This document shows positions 37,186-50,380 of a stretch of 64,000 nucleotides of DNA, piece after piece. The first letter of the stretch is position 1, and every line of letters begins with the position of its first letter. Made by a program: the position numbers and the translations under genes. The DNA is from Hofstenia miamia (Eukaryota > Xenacoelomorpha > Acoela), in contig SCFE01000002.1 of the NCBI GenBank assembly GCA_004352715.1, positions 1,554,066 through 1,618,065 of the forward strand. The letters are read 5' to 3'. The notes beneath the pieces are model-generated. The model saw nothing but the letters and a program-made list of their open reading frames with translations, was not told where the DNA came from and made no database searches.

Positions 37186-39491
37186 CTCCGCAGGAATTCC
37201 TAATTTGAGGAAATGCCTAAATGACATCCGAAATGTTTTAAAAATACCAATCCGAAGTTGTCCACTCTTCTCTACATGAATTTCCATCTGAATTAATATA
37301 TTTAATAAAGAATTTAGTGTCATAAGTACAATACTGAGAAGCTTAAAACTTAAATTTTCTGTTTGAAACATTGTTAGGATCATGGATTGTCGCAACAATA
37401 AAGACATTTGAAGTGGCGATAAAACTATTATGAAGAAGAGATGATGCAGCTAATTAGTGTAAAGATGAAATGCGCAATTCCTTGGTGTATTCAATCGATT
37501 GTTGCTTTATTTCTTTTGTGTGCTTGAGGAATGTTTATCAGAAATCTACTCCACACCCATTAGGATTTCCTATCCAATTATTAGAACTCTTACAACAAAG
37601 AGCGATTTTAAAAAGCTTTTTGTCAACAACATTCACTAATTACTCCTCATAAAATGGATTAGCAAGCAAAAATAACAAAGTTTAAAGTATATATATATTT
37701 ATGTATACACAAAATGTCTAAAAACATGTCTATTTGCAAACTTGTTTTTAAAATTAAGCCACATCTTCCAGATTACAACTGCTTTTTATCAATGCATTAT
37801 ATCATTGGCTAACCAGGGTTAACTAATATATCCAACACTTTTTGAGAGGCATTAAAATACTGAATTCTTGAAAATTTCGTAGAACGTAATGTTAAAATAC
37901 AACAAAAATTACGTGTGAATGAGTTTTGTGAATTACCATTATCTAGTGGATTGCTTCATCATAGTTAAATAGACCATAAATATACCTTCAAGAAAAACAC
38001 CTAAACCAAATTTCTTTGGATAGCAAAATGCATGTACTAATTTTTTGCATTCTATTTTTTTAAGAACACTTGTTGATTGAAAGATTGTATATAGTAAGTA
38101 CTTAGCTAACGAAAATATATTAAATTGGCATGACATTTACATAAAATTTTATTCAAAAGTCTGGAAAATATTTAAAGTTTAGTTTTGCACGTAAATCAAT
38201 GGACCTAAAATTTAATCCAGAATTTGGAAAAACTCGAATTCATATATTAGGTATGTGTAGATAACATATAAATGGGCATATATAACTATATACTTTGCAT
38301 TTATTGTATTTCAATTTCAAAGATTATCGCTTAAATTTTATTGTTTTTTAGAATTTACATTATGGTTTAACATACGATATCATTCATATATAATGGAAAA
38401 TAGGGTGGGTTTAGGCAGTTATGAATTCTATACAGACATGCATATCCATGATAGAAATGTCAGTGAATAACCTAAATTTGCAGTGTGCTAGATTAAGCGT
38501 GATTCCTTCATTTTAAACTATTAAAACTTATGATAAGGGACCAACCTAGGCTGACATGGGCTATTTGGTCTCACGACATAACTACTATTTTGGAAAAGTA
38601 ATTTTCTGTGACCCGTTGTCATAGTATGGTCACACTGGAATTTTAGTCTTAATGGTCCCACCAAACTCTACCATAATGACAGACTCTATTACCGAACTAT
38701 GTGAAAAATATTATGTTCTTGTGAAATATTGCCGTTAAGTTGCTTTGTAATAAATGTCTTGTTTGTAGACTGCTGTTTGACGTAAAGCAAACAACCAGTT
38801 GGTCTAGTTTCATTAAATTTGCTATTTGTTTTAAATCAACATTAAAGTTAAAAAGGCATAATCAATATAATTGGCTGAGGTTTATCGATGCTTGTTTGAA
38901 TAAAACTCTTGAAAACTTAGAAGGTAAATGATAGACATGAATCTAACGTATCAAAGTAATCGGAAAATGTTGTCAAATGAAAAAATTATCTGAAAAGAAT
39001 GAAAGCAATCGATTTCACCAGAGGGAATCTCAAAAACTGAGTAGCATGAAGCATCAAAGGCGTGAAAAGATCAGAAGAACAATTAGGCTTTAATCAGTAA
39101 AATTGAGATCCAATAGATCAAGTGAAATTTCAAAATATTAATATTGACAAATATTATCAAATGTGTCTGTGTGACAAATCTATTTCAAAGTTATGACGCT
39201 GACTTCATTGTTTCTATTTTTGTTCAAATTAAAATGGATTGTATTTTCCACTACATATTATTTAATTAAAATAATTAGCAAGAATCCTTGTTGTTATTTA
39301 CCCTCTTTTCTGTAAATACAGTATCTAGCACAGGGGAGTTGACGAGAGGCGGGCTCAGTCTCTTCTTATTGAATTCTATTGTTGAGCAAGTCCTCATTAA
39401 ACTTATATCACCGGTCATCATATATGTATAACACAGAATTCCAATTCATTTTTTTTGGTTCAGTATTTCATTAACTGGCAGTAGTAAGCAC

Positions 39492-39627
39492 GGTTGGTAC
39501 TGTTTTTCATTCTTGCAAATATCAAATTTTCCAAAATTAATATTTAATGAAAAAATTACTGGATGTGTCCGTTTTGAGAGAAATTTGGAAGATTTGAGAT
39601 TTCACAGAATGAAAAAAAGTACCAACC
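39492..39627. mobile_element. 136-bp MITE with 9-bp target duplication
   Basis: The left end GGTTGGTACTGTTTTTCATT and the right end on the opposite strand GGTTGGTACTTTTTTTCATT differ at one position over about 21 bp. Perfect 9-bp direct repeats AGTAAGCAC flank it (39483-39491 and 39628-39636). A 9-bp duplication points towards Mutator-like elements, though 8 bp (AGTAAGCA, hAT) is possible if the terminal C/G is part of the element. The nearly intact repeats suggest a fairly young insertion. It lies in intron 3 of the TMEM151-like gene. Confidence 0.8.
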
Positions 39628-41126
39628 AGTAAGCACCGTGGAACCGGTTAGTCTCGTACAACCCTACCTTGCAATATTGGTATTAGAGATATTATATTTT
39701 TACTGGTCTCTCCAATTTGGGGTCTCATTGCAAATTATTTAGGAAGAAGCTCCTGATTTAGACTGAATAACAGTGATAACGTGTCAAATTCCAATTCAGT
39801 ACAAAGAGGAATTGCATGACTAAGCTCTGCAAAACTTGTATAATACAATATTTTGTTTTTCACAAGTTTGTACTGACAATTTTTTGATATATTCTAGATT
39901 TTTCTCATTTTTAAAATTTAATTTAAGCAAATGAAATGCTACACCCTCGTCGTTCTTAATACGAAAATGGTTAGATTTCTGTCTCCGAAAATAAATCTTG
40001 ACAGTGGTGGCATTGATTGATCTGTGCCATTGATTCTGCACAAAGATAAAGACATTATCAGATAAATTTTCTCAGTATACGTCTGAAATACATTCATTTA
40101 ATCGACACTTAGCTGACATAACTATAAAGCCAATAAACAAAGCTTAAATTGAGAATCTACGTCTTGCTATAAAAGTCATTTTTAGGTCTGGACAGAACAA
40201 ACATTCAGTAATGTATTGAACGGAAAATTATAGAAGACCTGCGGCACACATGGTGAATGCTAGGCTGTCTGAATGACATCTACAACCAGAAACTACAAAA
40301 AATACTTCTTTATCTTATATATATATTTTTATTATTATTTCTGAGTTGACAAAACCTACATAGTGTATTCATAAAATGTTTAAATGGGGAACAAACACAA
40401 TAGGTCCATTCATAGTCAACATTTTGAAAATAGTGTTGACAAAAGTATGAGAAATTAATTCCAATTTTGTCAGAATACTTGTTATACTATAAAAGTAAAA
40501 GTCAGAAAGGCACAGATATGTGGGGATTTTCAAAAAGCTTATAATTAAGAGAGTTCGCAGGGAAGGAGACGTATTTAACCACCGGTGGCTCAATGGGGTT
40601 ACTTCATTATTAGCTGATTCTTGAATTTTTGTGTAAGAATGAATTTAATATTTTAAATGTTATACAAAAAACTTAAATGAAAAAGACAAGTAAATCCCCA
40701 CCATGTTTAACCTTTGTGAAAAACATTTTGTGTAGTGACTACATTTTACCGCGATTGTTGGGAAAATTAGGAGCTACATAATTTAATGTCTAAAATGTGT
40801 ATTTATGAAACTGCATTACTTAGATTTTGAGGGAGAAAATATTTTTTCCACATCGAAACTGTTTTACAAAAATTACTTCCTGTAAGAAACAAAAAATGAT
40901 TTTCAATATTCATAGAACTTATAGAAGGAATTTGTCTAAGAGTTTATTCGATTCAAGCAGGCTAATCAGGCATGTATGGTAATTAAAGCAAAAAACTTAA
41001 GTTTCCAGAGGGCGTAGTTACAAAGAAGACAAAATATTTAAATCTTAAACGTTTAAAATTTCTGTTCAAATGATTTCTTTCTTCATAATTTAGGTTTAAA
41101 TTAGTGTTTTGTCTAGCTATTTATAT

Positions 41127-41637
41127 CAGACTTGTCAACGAGCCGAGCTTCTAACGAGCCGAGCCGAGCCAAGCCGAGCTTGGGCACAGTATTTGATATA
41201 CAACGAGCTTGAAACGAGCCTATTTTAGGCAAAGCAAGTTTATAGTTCTGCTTGTTAATTTGATTATGGAGATTTTTCTTATTTTTTGCATTCAGTATGC
41301 CTTTCCTGTAATCTTATTTAAGAATAGGAAGAGCTATGTAAANNNNNNNNNNNNNNNNNNNNNNNNNNNNNNNNNNNNNNNNNNNNNNNNNNNNNNNNNN
41401 NNNNNNNNNNNNNNNNNNNNNNNNNNNNNNNNNNNNNNNNNNNNNNNNNNNNNNNNNNNNNCTTATTTAAGAATAGGAAGAGCTATGTAAAAAATTCTTT
41501 GAGCACAATATTTTTAAAAAAATACCGAACTAAAACGAGCCTAATTCAAAGATTTTATGTGGCGAGCCGAGCCGAACTTACACAAAATTTAAACGAGCCG
41601 AGCCGAGCTTGGAAATGTCGGCTCGTTAACAAGTCTG
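41127..41637. mobile_element. hAT-type MITE with GAGCCGAGC subterminal repeats
   Basis: The left end CAGACTTGTCAACGAGCCGA and the right end on the opposite strand CAGACTTGTTAACGAGCCGA differ at one base in 20. A perfect 8-bp target duplication ATTTATAT flanks it (41119-41126 and 41638-41645). Inside each end are several AACGAGCC and GAGCCGAGC units, very G+C-rich in an AT-rich region. Similar subterminal motifs bind transposase in known hAT elements. An N gap (41343-41461) lies in the middle with a repeated flank, so the true length is uncertain. No transposase is seen in what remains. Confidence 0.85.
41313..41490. other. Assembly gap with repeated flanks
   Basis: The sequence ending AGAGCTATGTAAA stands on both sides of the N run at 41343-41461 (left copy about 41313-41342, right copy 41462-41491). 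The contigs probably overlap and the gap length is not real. Confidence 0.8.
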
Positions 41638-42679
41638 ATTTATATATGTATGCCGTTTTTGCTGATCTCATAAAAGTGTGAATTGGGTAAAGTTTGCTTT
41701 GAATATAGGTTTTATACGTAAATCCAGTATAAATAATAACACGCAAAAGGAATAATGAGGCATAGTGCTAATAAATTTAATCATATGAAAGGAAATCCTA
41801 AAAAACTTTTTCAAATAACCACAACATCATCTGAACCGATTCAGAATGTCAAAACTTCTCCAATAGAAAATGATTAATATTAAACACTTCACCATTTCTA
41901 GGTTTCAGAATATTAGTGATAATATGGATTTGCTATGAATGTATAATATTTGTTCCCCCCCCCAAACATTACCCCTTTTAGCACACTAACTGTGCATCGG
42001 GTGCAGTTTAAATCAAAGATTTAAGTTGGAATTTGAGCTCCTTCGAATTACTTAGACATTTTGAAATTGTGCGAAAGTGAACCTGTTTTAGCCCCGCCAG
42101 TTATTGTAAATAAGTGCAAGTCTCTTGGTCAAATTAATTAAGCTTGTTTTGTAATTTCACACATAATGTAAACATTTTCCAGTTAACGTTTACATGTCGA
42201 ACATGGGACAAAACTGACATTACTATTCATGTGTGATGCAGATGTCAGCATATACGTATAACGATTATGCATTAAAATACATATATTTGATGCTTATAGT
42301 TTTACCTCTCTCTTCATGTAGTTCAAAAAAATTTAACTTAAGGACTAAATATTATAAAATTACGTGACCTATAATTACTAGAGATTAGGGTCCTGCGAGC
42401 CCATCTAGTCCCATGAGATGTACTGATCTCAGTCTAGATTTCAGAGCATAAATCAAGAAACAGTGACCACGGTTTCAGAATTGTATTGATAATTTTTGCC
42501 AATTTTATATGAAGTTGAAGTTAGGCTGCGAGACCATTTGGGCTCATTGGACAGGCATGACACGTACCTATTGTCATATGAGCACTAGGCAACAATATTC
42601 TGGGTTCACAGAATCCTACTAGGGAGACTTTCATATTTTTAGGATGAATTAATAAACAATTACATATTCGAACTCTTAC

Positions 42680-43009
42680 CTGAAACACCACCAGGGTTGG
42701 ACAAAAATCTACATCAGTAAGATTCATGCCTTCGTGCGTCTCAATGTAGTCATCTTTGAGTTCATTTTCTTCAAAGAATCGTGATCTTTGAGAGAGATAA
42801 TCGTTTTCTGCTTCAACTTGTGCGAAACCGAAGCTTTTAGTGAACTTTATCAAAGCTATTGGATGACGGTCAATTGGACCTATTGGTTTCGTAGTGTCAG
42901 TAACACCACAGGTGGAGAAATCAAACGCTGCTAATGCTGTGTTTGTATTCACTCGTTCATAATAGTCTTGAGTGGTTGTGTAAGTGTCACCATTGCGGTA
43001 TGACGTCAC
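42680..43009 (-). CDS. TMEM151: TMEM151-like protein, exon 3
   Basis: A 110-codon exon (residues about 139-248) between acceptor GGACGGCAG and donor CAG|GTAAGA, both phase 0. It holds the most conserved core of the family: VTSYRNGDTYTTTQDYYERV at the start, FDFSTCGVTD, IKFTKSFGFAQVEAENDYLS, RSRFFEENELKDDYIE and THEGMNLTDVDF. These match vertebrate TMEM151 segments (RYRNGDAYTTTQ-YYERV; FDYS-CGV-D; RFTK-FSFA-AEN-YLTQRARFF; DDYMEAREGMHLKNVDF). The extra N-terminal residues of the open frame (to 43069) and its C-terminal part beyond FQ are intron read-through. The core is predicted to lie outside the membrane between the second and third helices. Confidence 0.93.
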
Positions 43010-44358
43010 CTGCCGTCCGTGCCACTTTTCATTCGTTAAATAAATGAGAAAAAATTCGAGACGATTCAATATAATTTATTCATGTTCTACGTTTGTATAA
43101 TTTAAGATTTTCCTAGATAAATTAGCTATAGAAAAATGTTTTTAATAAATATTATATGCAGAGTCGGAAACAGATCAATTCTTTGACCCACAAGTCGATA
43201 CGATCCATCCGGCAATGACTTGTAACACAATGACCCGCGACCTAACACGTCTAACACCGATCCGTGAAGCGACTTATTAAAAAATGATGATCTTGCATAA
43301 TACGCACAAGAATGTTTAACACAAAGGAACAAAGACAAACAAAAATCAATTAAAATACAAGAATTATGTTTGACTACTTAAATATTTTCTTAAATCTTTT
43401 AGTGATTTTCCACTCCAACGGGTTGAACTGTTTCCCACACTGATTATACATATCTATATGTGTATATATATCTATATATATATATATATATTTACTTTTC
43501 AAATTACGCCATTAGATAATATTAGCATCGATAGTTAACCTACTTCAATATTAAACTAGCTTCCAATTTAAAATTATCCATTTGCTTTAGGTGAGTGCAT
43601 TCTATGGTGTAAGAGGTTCTAATTAACAGAATGCTCACATTTGATTAAAATTGATGATAAAATGAATATAGGAATTAGGACCATTAACATCGAGGTAATA
43701 CATTGCAGTTGTGGGGCGTTTTTTTACTTCTAATATGTATGATGCATATATTTGACAATTGTAAGGTAGTTTCTTATTACTAGTCACATTCTTGAAATGT
43801 TTTATTACCAAATATTTGTCCGTCATTACCTCCTCTAGTTAATTTTAATTAAAGAGAATGTCTTGATTATCTACTAAAATCTATTAATATCCTATAAATT
43901 TTAATGTCAATTGTATAATGACGATCTCATATCTCAAAATAGTACTTCTGTTGTTATGGCTACTTATACAATAGTTGGCAATCAAACAATCCAAATACAT
44001 TAGAATCGGCTGACACGCAATTAATTGATTTTATGTAATGTAATTTCTATGAAATTCTCTGAAAAGAACTACCAGGTATGATGTTTTCTAAGTAGAAATA
44101 ATCATTGGAGTGACTAACTTCATAATCTCTTCACAACTATTTAAATTATTTGATATAACTGACAAGAATAAGCCAGTCATATGCATATCAGGTAGCTGAG
44201 AATCTTCCCTCGAATTTTGAGATTCTAAAGTATTCTCATTAAATATATTAATAATCATTTTTCAAATAAAGCAGTTGTATAGAAATACTATGACAAAATG
44301 TATAAAATTTTTACAACTAATGAAGTTCTGATCATATTTGTAGAATAAATTAAAAACG

Positions 44359-44464
<106 letters not shown>

Positions 44465-45040
44465 GTTCTACATTGGTGTTAGAACTAACATATTTATCAG
44501 TAATTATTGATTACAGAAAATAATTATTATCATTATTAATAATATTTAAATGGTAATATAACATATGTTCATACAATGCACTCCATTGAACACCCAATTT
44601 GATCTATCTAATTTCTTTAAAATCATCAATAATTTCCTTTATTTTTGAGAAAATATTATTTTTATCTATCTCATTCTTTGCTTTTATTTCCTTCATGTTA
44701 AAAGGATAAGAAATTATTGATTTCTTAAGTGTACCTTCATTATCCTTTGTAAATTTTAAATAAAATGAAACATTGTATTGAATATATTAAGGTATTTTGT
44801 TAATGTTTCCATAAAAAATGCAATAATATCTGCAAATGGAATGAAAGTGTCTTTTCATTTAAAATTTACTATTGCATTGACATGATTTTTACATACTTTA
44901 ACATCAGGATTGTATCCTTTAACATTAAAATCATGATTTTTGCTTGTATTTTTAAATTTTTTCTTAATTTTTATATGTGTATTTTTCTTGAAAATTATCA
45001 TATTGCAAGCCTCACATGTAAACTTTTTTCTACTTGTTAT

Positions 45041-45057
45041 CTCTCTCTTTCTCTCTA

Positions 45058-45088
<31 letters not shown>
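45041..45088. repeat. (TC)n/(TA)n microsatellite
   Basis: A TCTCTCTTTCTCTC stretch passes into TATCTA and then a TA run. Confidence 0.9.
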
Positions 45089-45091
<3 letters not shown>

Positions 45092-45342
45092 ATTGTAAAA
45101 TCATTGAGTTATCGACTTTTGGCTGAAATTATTAAATTAAAAAAACTGAATTACCCATTTCTTTGTTCAATGGAACAAATTCTTCTGATAAATAATTAAG
45201 TATCATCCATTATGATATGAACTTACATGTATGTACTTAACAATTGTTGCCTAGTTTTATAAAACGAATTAAAAACTCTTCTGCTTAAAATTCATAAATT
45301 AAACATTATAAATATAAATTAGATTAAAATTTTGGACATTAG

Positions 45343-45343
<1 letters not shown>

Positions 45344-45412
<69 letters not shown>
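45344..45412. repeat. (TA)n microsatellite at the edge of the 2-kb duplication
   Basis: A TA run with one CA break. The 2,014-bp duplicated segment starts directly after it, as it does at the other copy (TA run 53567-53634). Confidence 0.9.
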
Positions 45413-45413
<1 letters not shown>

Positions 45414-45415
<2 letters not shown>

Positions 45416-47427
45416 ATCAAGTTTACATAATGGCAGTATTGTAAATTAACAAACACTACCAGAAATTTTAATGAATGATTATTAAATTTTTCAGCAATTA
45501 ACACACAATTCAATTTCAATAAAATCAATGATTGAGCACATAACAACTACAAATATAAAACCGTTTCTAGAAAACAAATTAACTCTTGTTTTTTTCGAAA
45601 ACATGGTGAGTTAATTTTGTCTTATGGCCATAATTTCATTAATTAGCTCAAGATTTACACTAGAAAAGAAAAATAGAGCAATTTTTCAATATAAAAACAG
45701 ATCTGATGTATATAGTCTTAGTTAATATTAAAATTTAACAGATCTTTAAAATGTAAATATCCATGTACATTATTACTTAACGGTATATGCATTAAGTTAA
45801 TCTTCACAAAACAATTTGCTCTAAAAATACAATACATAATTAAATTTTGTGTATGCATGAAAATATTCATTAACGATAAAGTGGGATTATACGCTTGAGA
45901 CACCAATGTTGGATACGTTGATAAGGAAATCGATTATTTAATTACGGAAAAATAAAAGCAACTGACATATAAGCAATGGAGAATAAAATGCTAATATTTT
46001 AAAACAAATAAGAATTATTTTGATATTGAATCAAAGGGACAAAGGATTTTAATTTTACACAACCGCCACATAGAGAGTACCAATTTAAATCTATTTCTTT
46101 GATTGAGTTCACTTTGAAATCATTGGCAAGCACACATTTAGAATTAAGGGACAGTCAACACCCGACTTTGAAGAAAATTCTGTATTTATAATGGCTATTT
46201 AACTAGGTAGCAGCAGAAACTTTAATTCCCAAATTAAAATGCGCCTTGTTACTTTAATATTGACGAATTCGTTGTTTTGACGGCAATAGAAGAATTAATT
46301 ATTATCTACTCATTTGACACCCATTCCAAACAGGCTAGAGCTATTGCTGTTAAGAAATTTCATTATTGCTTGTATACAAGCAGACCTGAGCAATCAAATT
46401 CCAAATTTCCAGTGTTAAAATTCTTATGAATTTTAAAATCTTATACAGGGACAACTAATTATTTTTGTCATCGTCCAATAGAGTAAAGACATATACCCGA
46501 TTCTTACATAACATAATCTGCGTATACTACCGTTTTTAAGAACTCGATCCAGATTTAAGCAGTCAGCAGGTCGCCTAAAACATCGGTTCAGTCCTTAAAA
46601 TGTAAAAAAAAATACTAGTGTTACTAAATCCCAATTTTATAATACATTATATATTGAGAAATTCAGATATTATGAAAATACCTGTCGTTGGGCATAAGAC
46701 AATGTGAGGAAATAGCTTTGTTGCATTTTTAGGCTAACTTAACTGGCAATTAACAATCTCCTTTATGTTGGAAGCAAGAGGATTATAAAACCATTTTATC
46801 GATTTCCTGTGTTGTTTTTTATTGATTATTGCTTCAGGATGAGCGCAATAAAAATTAGATAGCAGTGCAAATTAATTACCTGTCAACAAGGAACTCTTCA
46901 TTCGACAAAAGTTCAATAAAATTTTACAATTGATTGAATTCTTCTCTTTATAAATGATTTGTTGTTAGCCTTAACAGTGCTAACTTTGTAAGAATTGCAT
47001 ATATTTTGTAGTCCAATAATTTTGCAAACGAAAATAAGAAGTAAAAAATTAATTAGCGTTATATCCTATACAGATGGATAAACCAGTATAAAATAGTGTT
47101 TGTGAGATATTTTAATAATAAAAGGCATATTTTGCGATTGATTGTCTAGATTTTGAGACAATGCGGAGTGCTTCCCAATAGCAATAACTACCAATAATAT
47201 ATTTTCCACCAAAATCACTGTTCAATTTTGAAGAAGTATTTGCTTAGTCTTAAATATGAATTCGCTAAATAACCGCATTAATCTTAAATATTGTTATTTT
47301 TATTTGACGTGGAAGATATAATTTCCAAACCAAAAAATGCCTGCAATTTGTACTCCTTCCAAATTCCATGTTTGCATCCTTCTAGCAATAAAAAATGTAT
47401 ATCGACGTACACCTCCCATAATAAAAG
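45414..47427. repeat. 2,014-bp near-identical duplication, copy 1
   Basis: Matches 53636-55649 at a constant offset of 8,222 bases with no net insertion or deletion and only scattered single-base changes (for example CACTACCAG against CACTGCCAG, GCAGTCAG against GCAATCAG). Copy 1 ends at a single N (47428) followed by a TA run. Both copies start directly after TA runs. The N border and TA runs suggest a misplaced alternative-haplotype contig. A genuine recent segmental duplication would fit the sequence equally well. It holds no exon; a repeated 62-codon minus-strand frame is not recognisable. Confidence 0.9.
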
Positions 47428-47552
47428 NATATATATATATATATCTTAAAGATAACTTCATGCAAAATGCATACATTTCAAGCGCTCACAATTTACGAAA
47501 ACAAAAATGACTATGTTGGGGTAAATAGGAAAAAATGTTTTTTTCATACCTT

Positions 47553-47850
47553 ACTAATTTTCTGCATTCAAAAGTAAAGGTGTCCTTCTATTAGAAAAAT
47601 AATATTTTACTGTTTTACTCAAATTTTAGAAAAATATAATTGCATCCAACGTTCGGCTTGAGCATTCAGTTTAATAAATCACGAATTAAATATAAAAATT
47701 TAGCACTTCAAATGTCATTTTTCAGAACACTTGGACAAATTTATAGATAATTTGAAATGCAAATTAATTATCTAAGTTCATTGTTTCGCAAATCATCAGG
47801 ATTTAAAGAGGCATCCATTACGTTGCTAAACTTGACTTATTTCTTTACTT
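47553..47850. repeat. Interspersed repeat, part B copy
   Basis: Matches 30901-31218 with substitutions and an internal deletion near its start. Part A is absent. Confidence 0.7.
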
Positions 47851-48204
47851 GAAAGACCAAAATTAAATAATTAGATATTAGTAAGAGAATTCAAGGCTAC
47901 AAATCAACTTTCATTAATTGGAAAGTGCAAGAATCTTCTCTTCAACAAGTAAAATTTCAAGAACCATTTTTCATTCTGTGCAGAATGTACCTGTGAGACT
48001 GAGTTGTTAAAATTTATGCTTTGTTATACACTTTGAAATAGTTACCATCATTTTCAAAGAAATATGGATTTTTCACTGACTTAATTTTACATACATGTAA
48101 ATTCAGAAAATCAATTACCCCTAAATTGCCGTTGTCATCAAGTACTTCAAGTACAGGAATACAATTCCCTACGCACTTTCAAAATTAATTTGAATATGTT
48201 CATC

Positions 48205-48275
48205 AGTAGGCTTGGAGAAAATTCTCAAACACGGTTTGTCATTTTAAGGGACATAGGCAGTTTAAAGTTAAGCAG
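48205..48275 (-). mobile_element. Fragment of the TTAA-MITE family
   Basis: Read on the minus strand from about 48262, TTAACTTTAAACTGCCTATG and then the TTTTAA and GACAAACCGT bases match the right end of the element at 729-1191. Only about 70 bp are recognisable and no opposite end was found. Confidence 0.45.
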
Positions 48276-49132
48276 CAAAACATATATTTAGAATAGATAG
48301 ATAGCTCAGTCAGAGAATCCGATGACTATACGAAGCCAAATAACAGATTGCTGCATCGATTATCATTGTAAAGTATGCTTAAATCGCTAAAATTTCCATT
48401 AATTGCCTATCGCTATTTATTTTATAATTAATATATCGTTGGGATAATTTCTAAATTGACTATGTTCAAGTTTCTATCTATTATGTATGGATAAAACAAA
48501 TTATAAGCATATGATGTTGTTTGACAACATATAACACAAAAACAAATTATAACGCCATGTTGACGAAGATATTATCCCCGTTGTGACAAAACGAACAAAG
48601 CCTTGACTAGTGCATATTTCCTTAGAATTGTTTATATGAAAAAACTTGTTTTTAATACTTTTGTAAAACTTAAGCAATTTTTCTTATCACACCTCATCAT
48701 GCTAATCCTCTAATCCACATTTCGTGAATTATCATAAGCTATTAATCATAGCAGCAACATGTTGTGTTCTATGGGATGTATTACATATTGTCTTGTCAAT
48801 ATCTTCTCCTAAACTAGGACTCTGATTTAAACTTTGCTAATCACCTTCATTAGTCTTTTCCCATTCATTCGCTAATTAAGCTTTTAGCCCCATAACGTCC
48901 GAATTATGATGCTTTCAATTAAAATTTAGTATGTATTTGCTTAAAATTTGCTTACACTAGTAGTGGAAATTGAGGTGATAAAAATGCTGACTAACATTAA
49001 ATATTAATATTCCAGCACTTCAGGTCTTTAGGTAGGGAATATATTTGTCCACCTGGACGTTATGCGGGTTAATCGGTCATTTTAAAACAATTTATGCTCA
49101 AACTGTTGTCTTTTCAATTGGGAATATAACGA

Positions 49133-49135
<3 letters not shown>

Positions 49136-49166
<31 letters not shown>

Positions 49167-49318
49167 NNNNNNNNNNNNNNNNNNNNNNNNNNNNNNNNNN
49201 NNNNNNNNNNNNNNNNNNNNNNNNNNNNNNNNNNNNNNNNNNNNNNNNNNNNNNNNNNNNNNNNNNNNNNNNNNNNNNNNNNNNNNNNNNNNNNNNNNNN
49301 NNNNNNNNATATATATAT
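49136..49318. repeat. (TA)n microsatellite with N gap
   Basis: TA repeats on both sides of N at 49167-49308, then GTGTGTGT. Frames through it are artefacts. Confidence 0.9.
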
Positions 49319-49743
49319 GTGTGTGTAATGCATACAGCTCTAAACGTTTTTAGAAATGTAAACAATATGTGTTAAAGAGAAACAAGCACTAATGAATTGT
49401 AAATATTTATATTCAGTGGCTATATACAGAAGCAGAATAATTGTTCAGAAGTTAATGAATTCCATCTGTTGACTAAGAGAGATAAGATATTGCATACTCA
49501 GCATCTGAGGAATTTTTAATGCGACAAATATTCTATTGTCAAAAAAGTATTAAACATTCATAAAATATTTGGGAAGCAAATCATTAATACAAAATGTTGT
49601 TAATTCAGATCTCTTATGAAACAAATGTTAACTCAGTTTGCATTTATGATTTATGCTTAAGCTGAGACATATATAACTCTTCTTAAATCGTAATTTTCAG
49701 ATTTGTGCATTAAATACTAGCTTACTTTTCACAAATTCTAAGG

Positions 49744-50012
49744 CAACAATGTGCTAAAAATATTGAAAATGCTGTTGTGAAGTTTACAAAAATATTTACC
49801 ATAATATTTTTAAAATAAGCGCAAGCGAAGTACATATGAATTCCTAGTATAAAAGTAGCATATGGATTTCGAGAAATGTGCTCACAAAATCACATATTTT
49901 AAATGATTTGATTACTACCTGTTGCAAAAGATGGAAAATTTCAAATTTGATATAGGCAATTTTACATAACTTTTGCCCACAGCAACTACAAATTGCAATT
50001 CATTCATCAAAA
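49744..50012. repeat. Segment duplicated at 51354-51624 (assembly)
   Basis: Copy 2 is bounded by single Ns at 51353 and 51625 and differs by a small insertion (GATTTGATTAC against GATTATTGATTAC). The neighbouring block 51075-51352 recurs at 51626-51903. The order A, B, N, A', N, B' is the same as at 31.6-33.0 kb. Exon 2 of the TMEM151-like gene lies between A and B and is not duplicated. Confidence 0.85.
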
Positions 50013-50101
50013 TTTAAATCATTTATATATATATATATATATATATATATGTAATTGAAAAGGATAGCTAGTACAATGATTTGCGTCATCTGTATTATCA
50101 C

Positions 50102-50380
50102 CTGGCACGAACGGCGTGTGTAGTGGTAGCAAAGTACGCGCCACCATACAATAGGAAATGCTTGCTTCATTTTTTCTATGTATTCATATGCATCTTTATA
50201 TGTAAGTTTGTTGCGAAGATCTCGATGCATTTTCGAGTGCCAGCTTTCGACAATGTACAACACATAGATGACAACACCAAAAGAAAGTGGAATGTAAAAG
50301 TAGCCATCGTCGCAAGGACTATGATTCAGACGGACCATCACGCCATGCAGCTTGGTCAATTCAGTGCGATCTGGGGTTAA
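50102..50380 (-). CDS. TMEM151: TMEM151-like protein, exon 2
   Basis: A 93-codon exon (residues about 46-138). I place the acceptor at CATATTTTAG|TTAACC, which keeps phase 0 with exon 1; a second AG ten bases further in would give phase 1 and break the frame. The donor is CAG|GTGATA. The exon encodes LNHSPCDDGYFYIPLSFG, then a helix ending IVESWH (family DSPC-x-x-GYVYIPL...LVECWH), a basic linker, YIEKMKQAFPIVWWRVLCYH and YTRRSCQ (family RMQQA-P-IWWKAISYHYVRRTRQ). Residues about 71-91 form the second predicted transmembrane helix. The IYIYIY tail of the open frame below 50102 is intronic microsatellite. A plus-strand frame over the same bases is a shadow. Confidence 0.92.

Noticed and set aside
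42389-42548. Two similar TGCGAG...CAT stretches near the end of exon 3 suggesting a small transposon
   Set aside because: The match is about 18 of 25 bases in direct orientation with no ends or duplication; too weak to call, and the second lies in intron sequence close to the exon.
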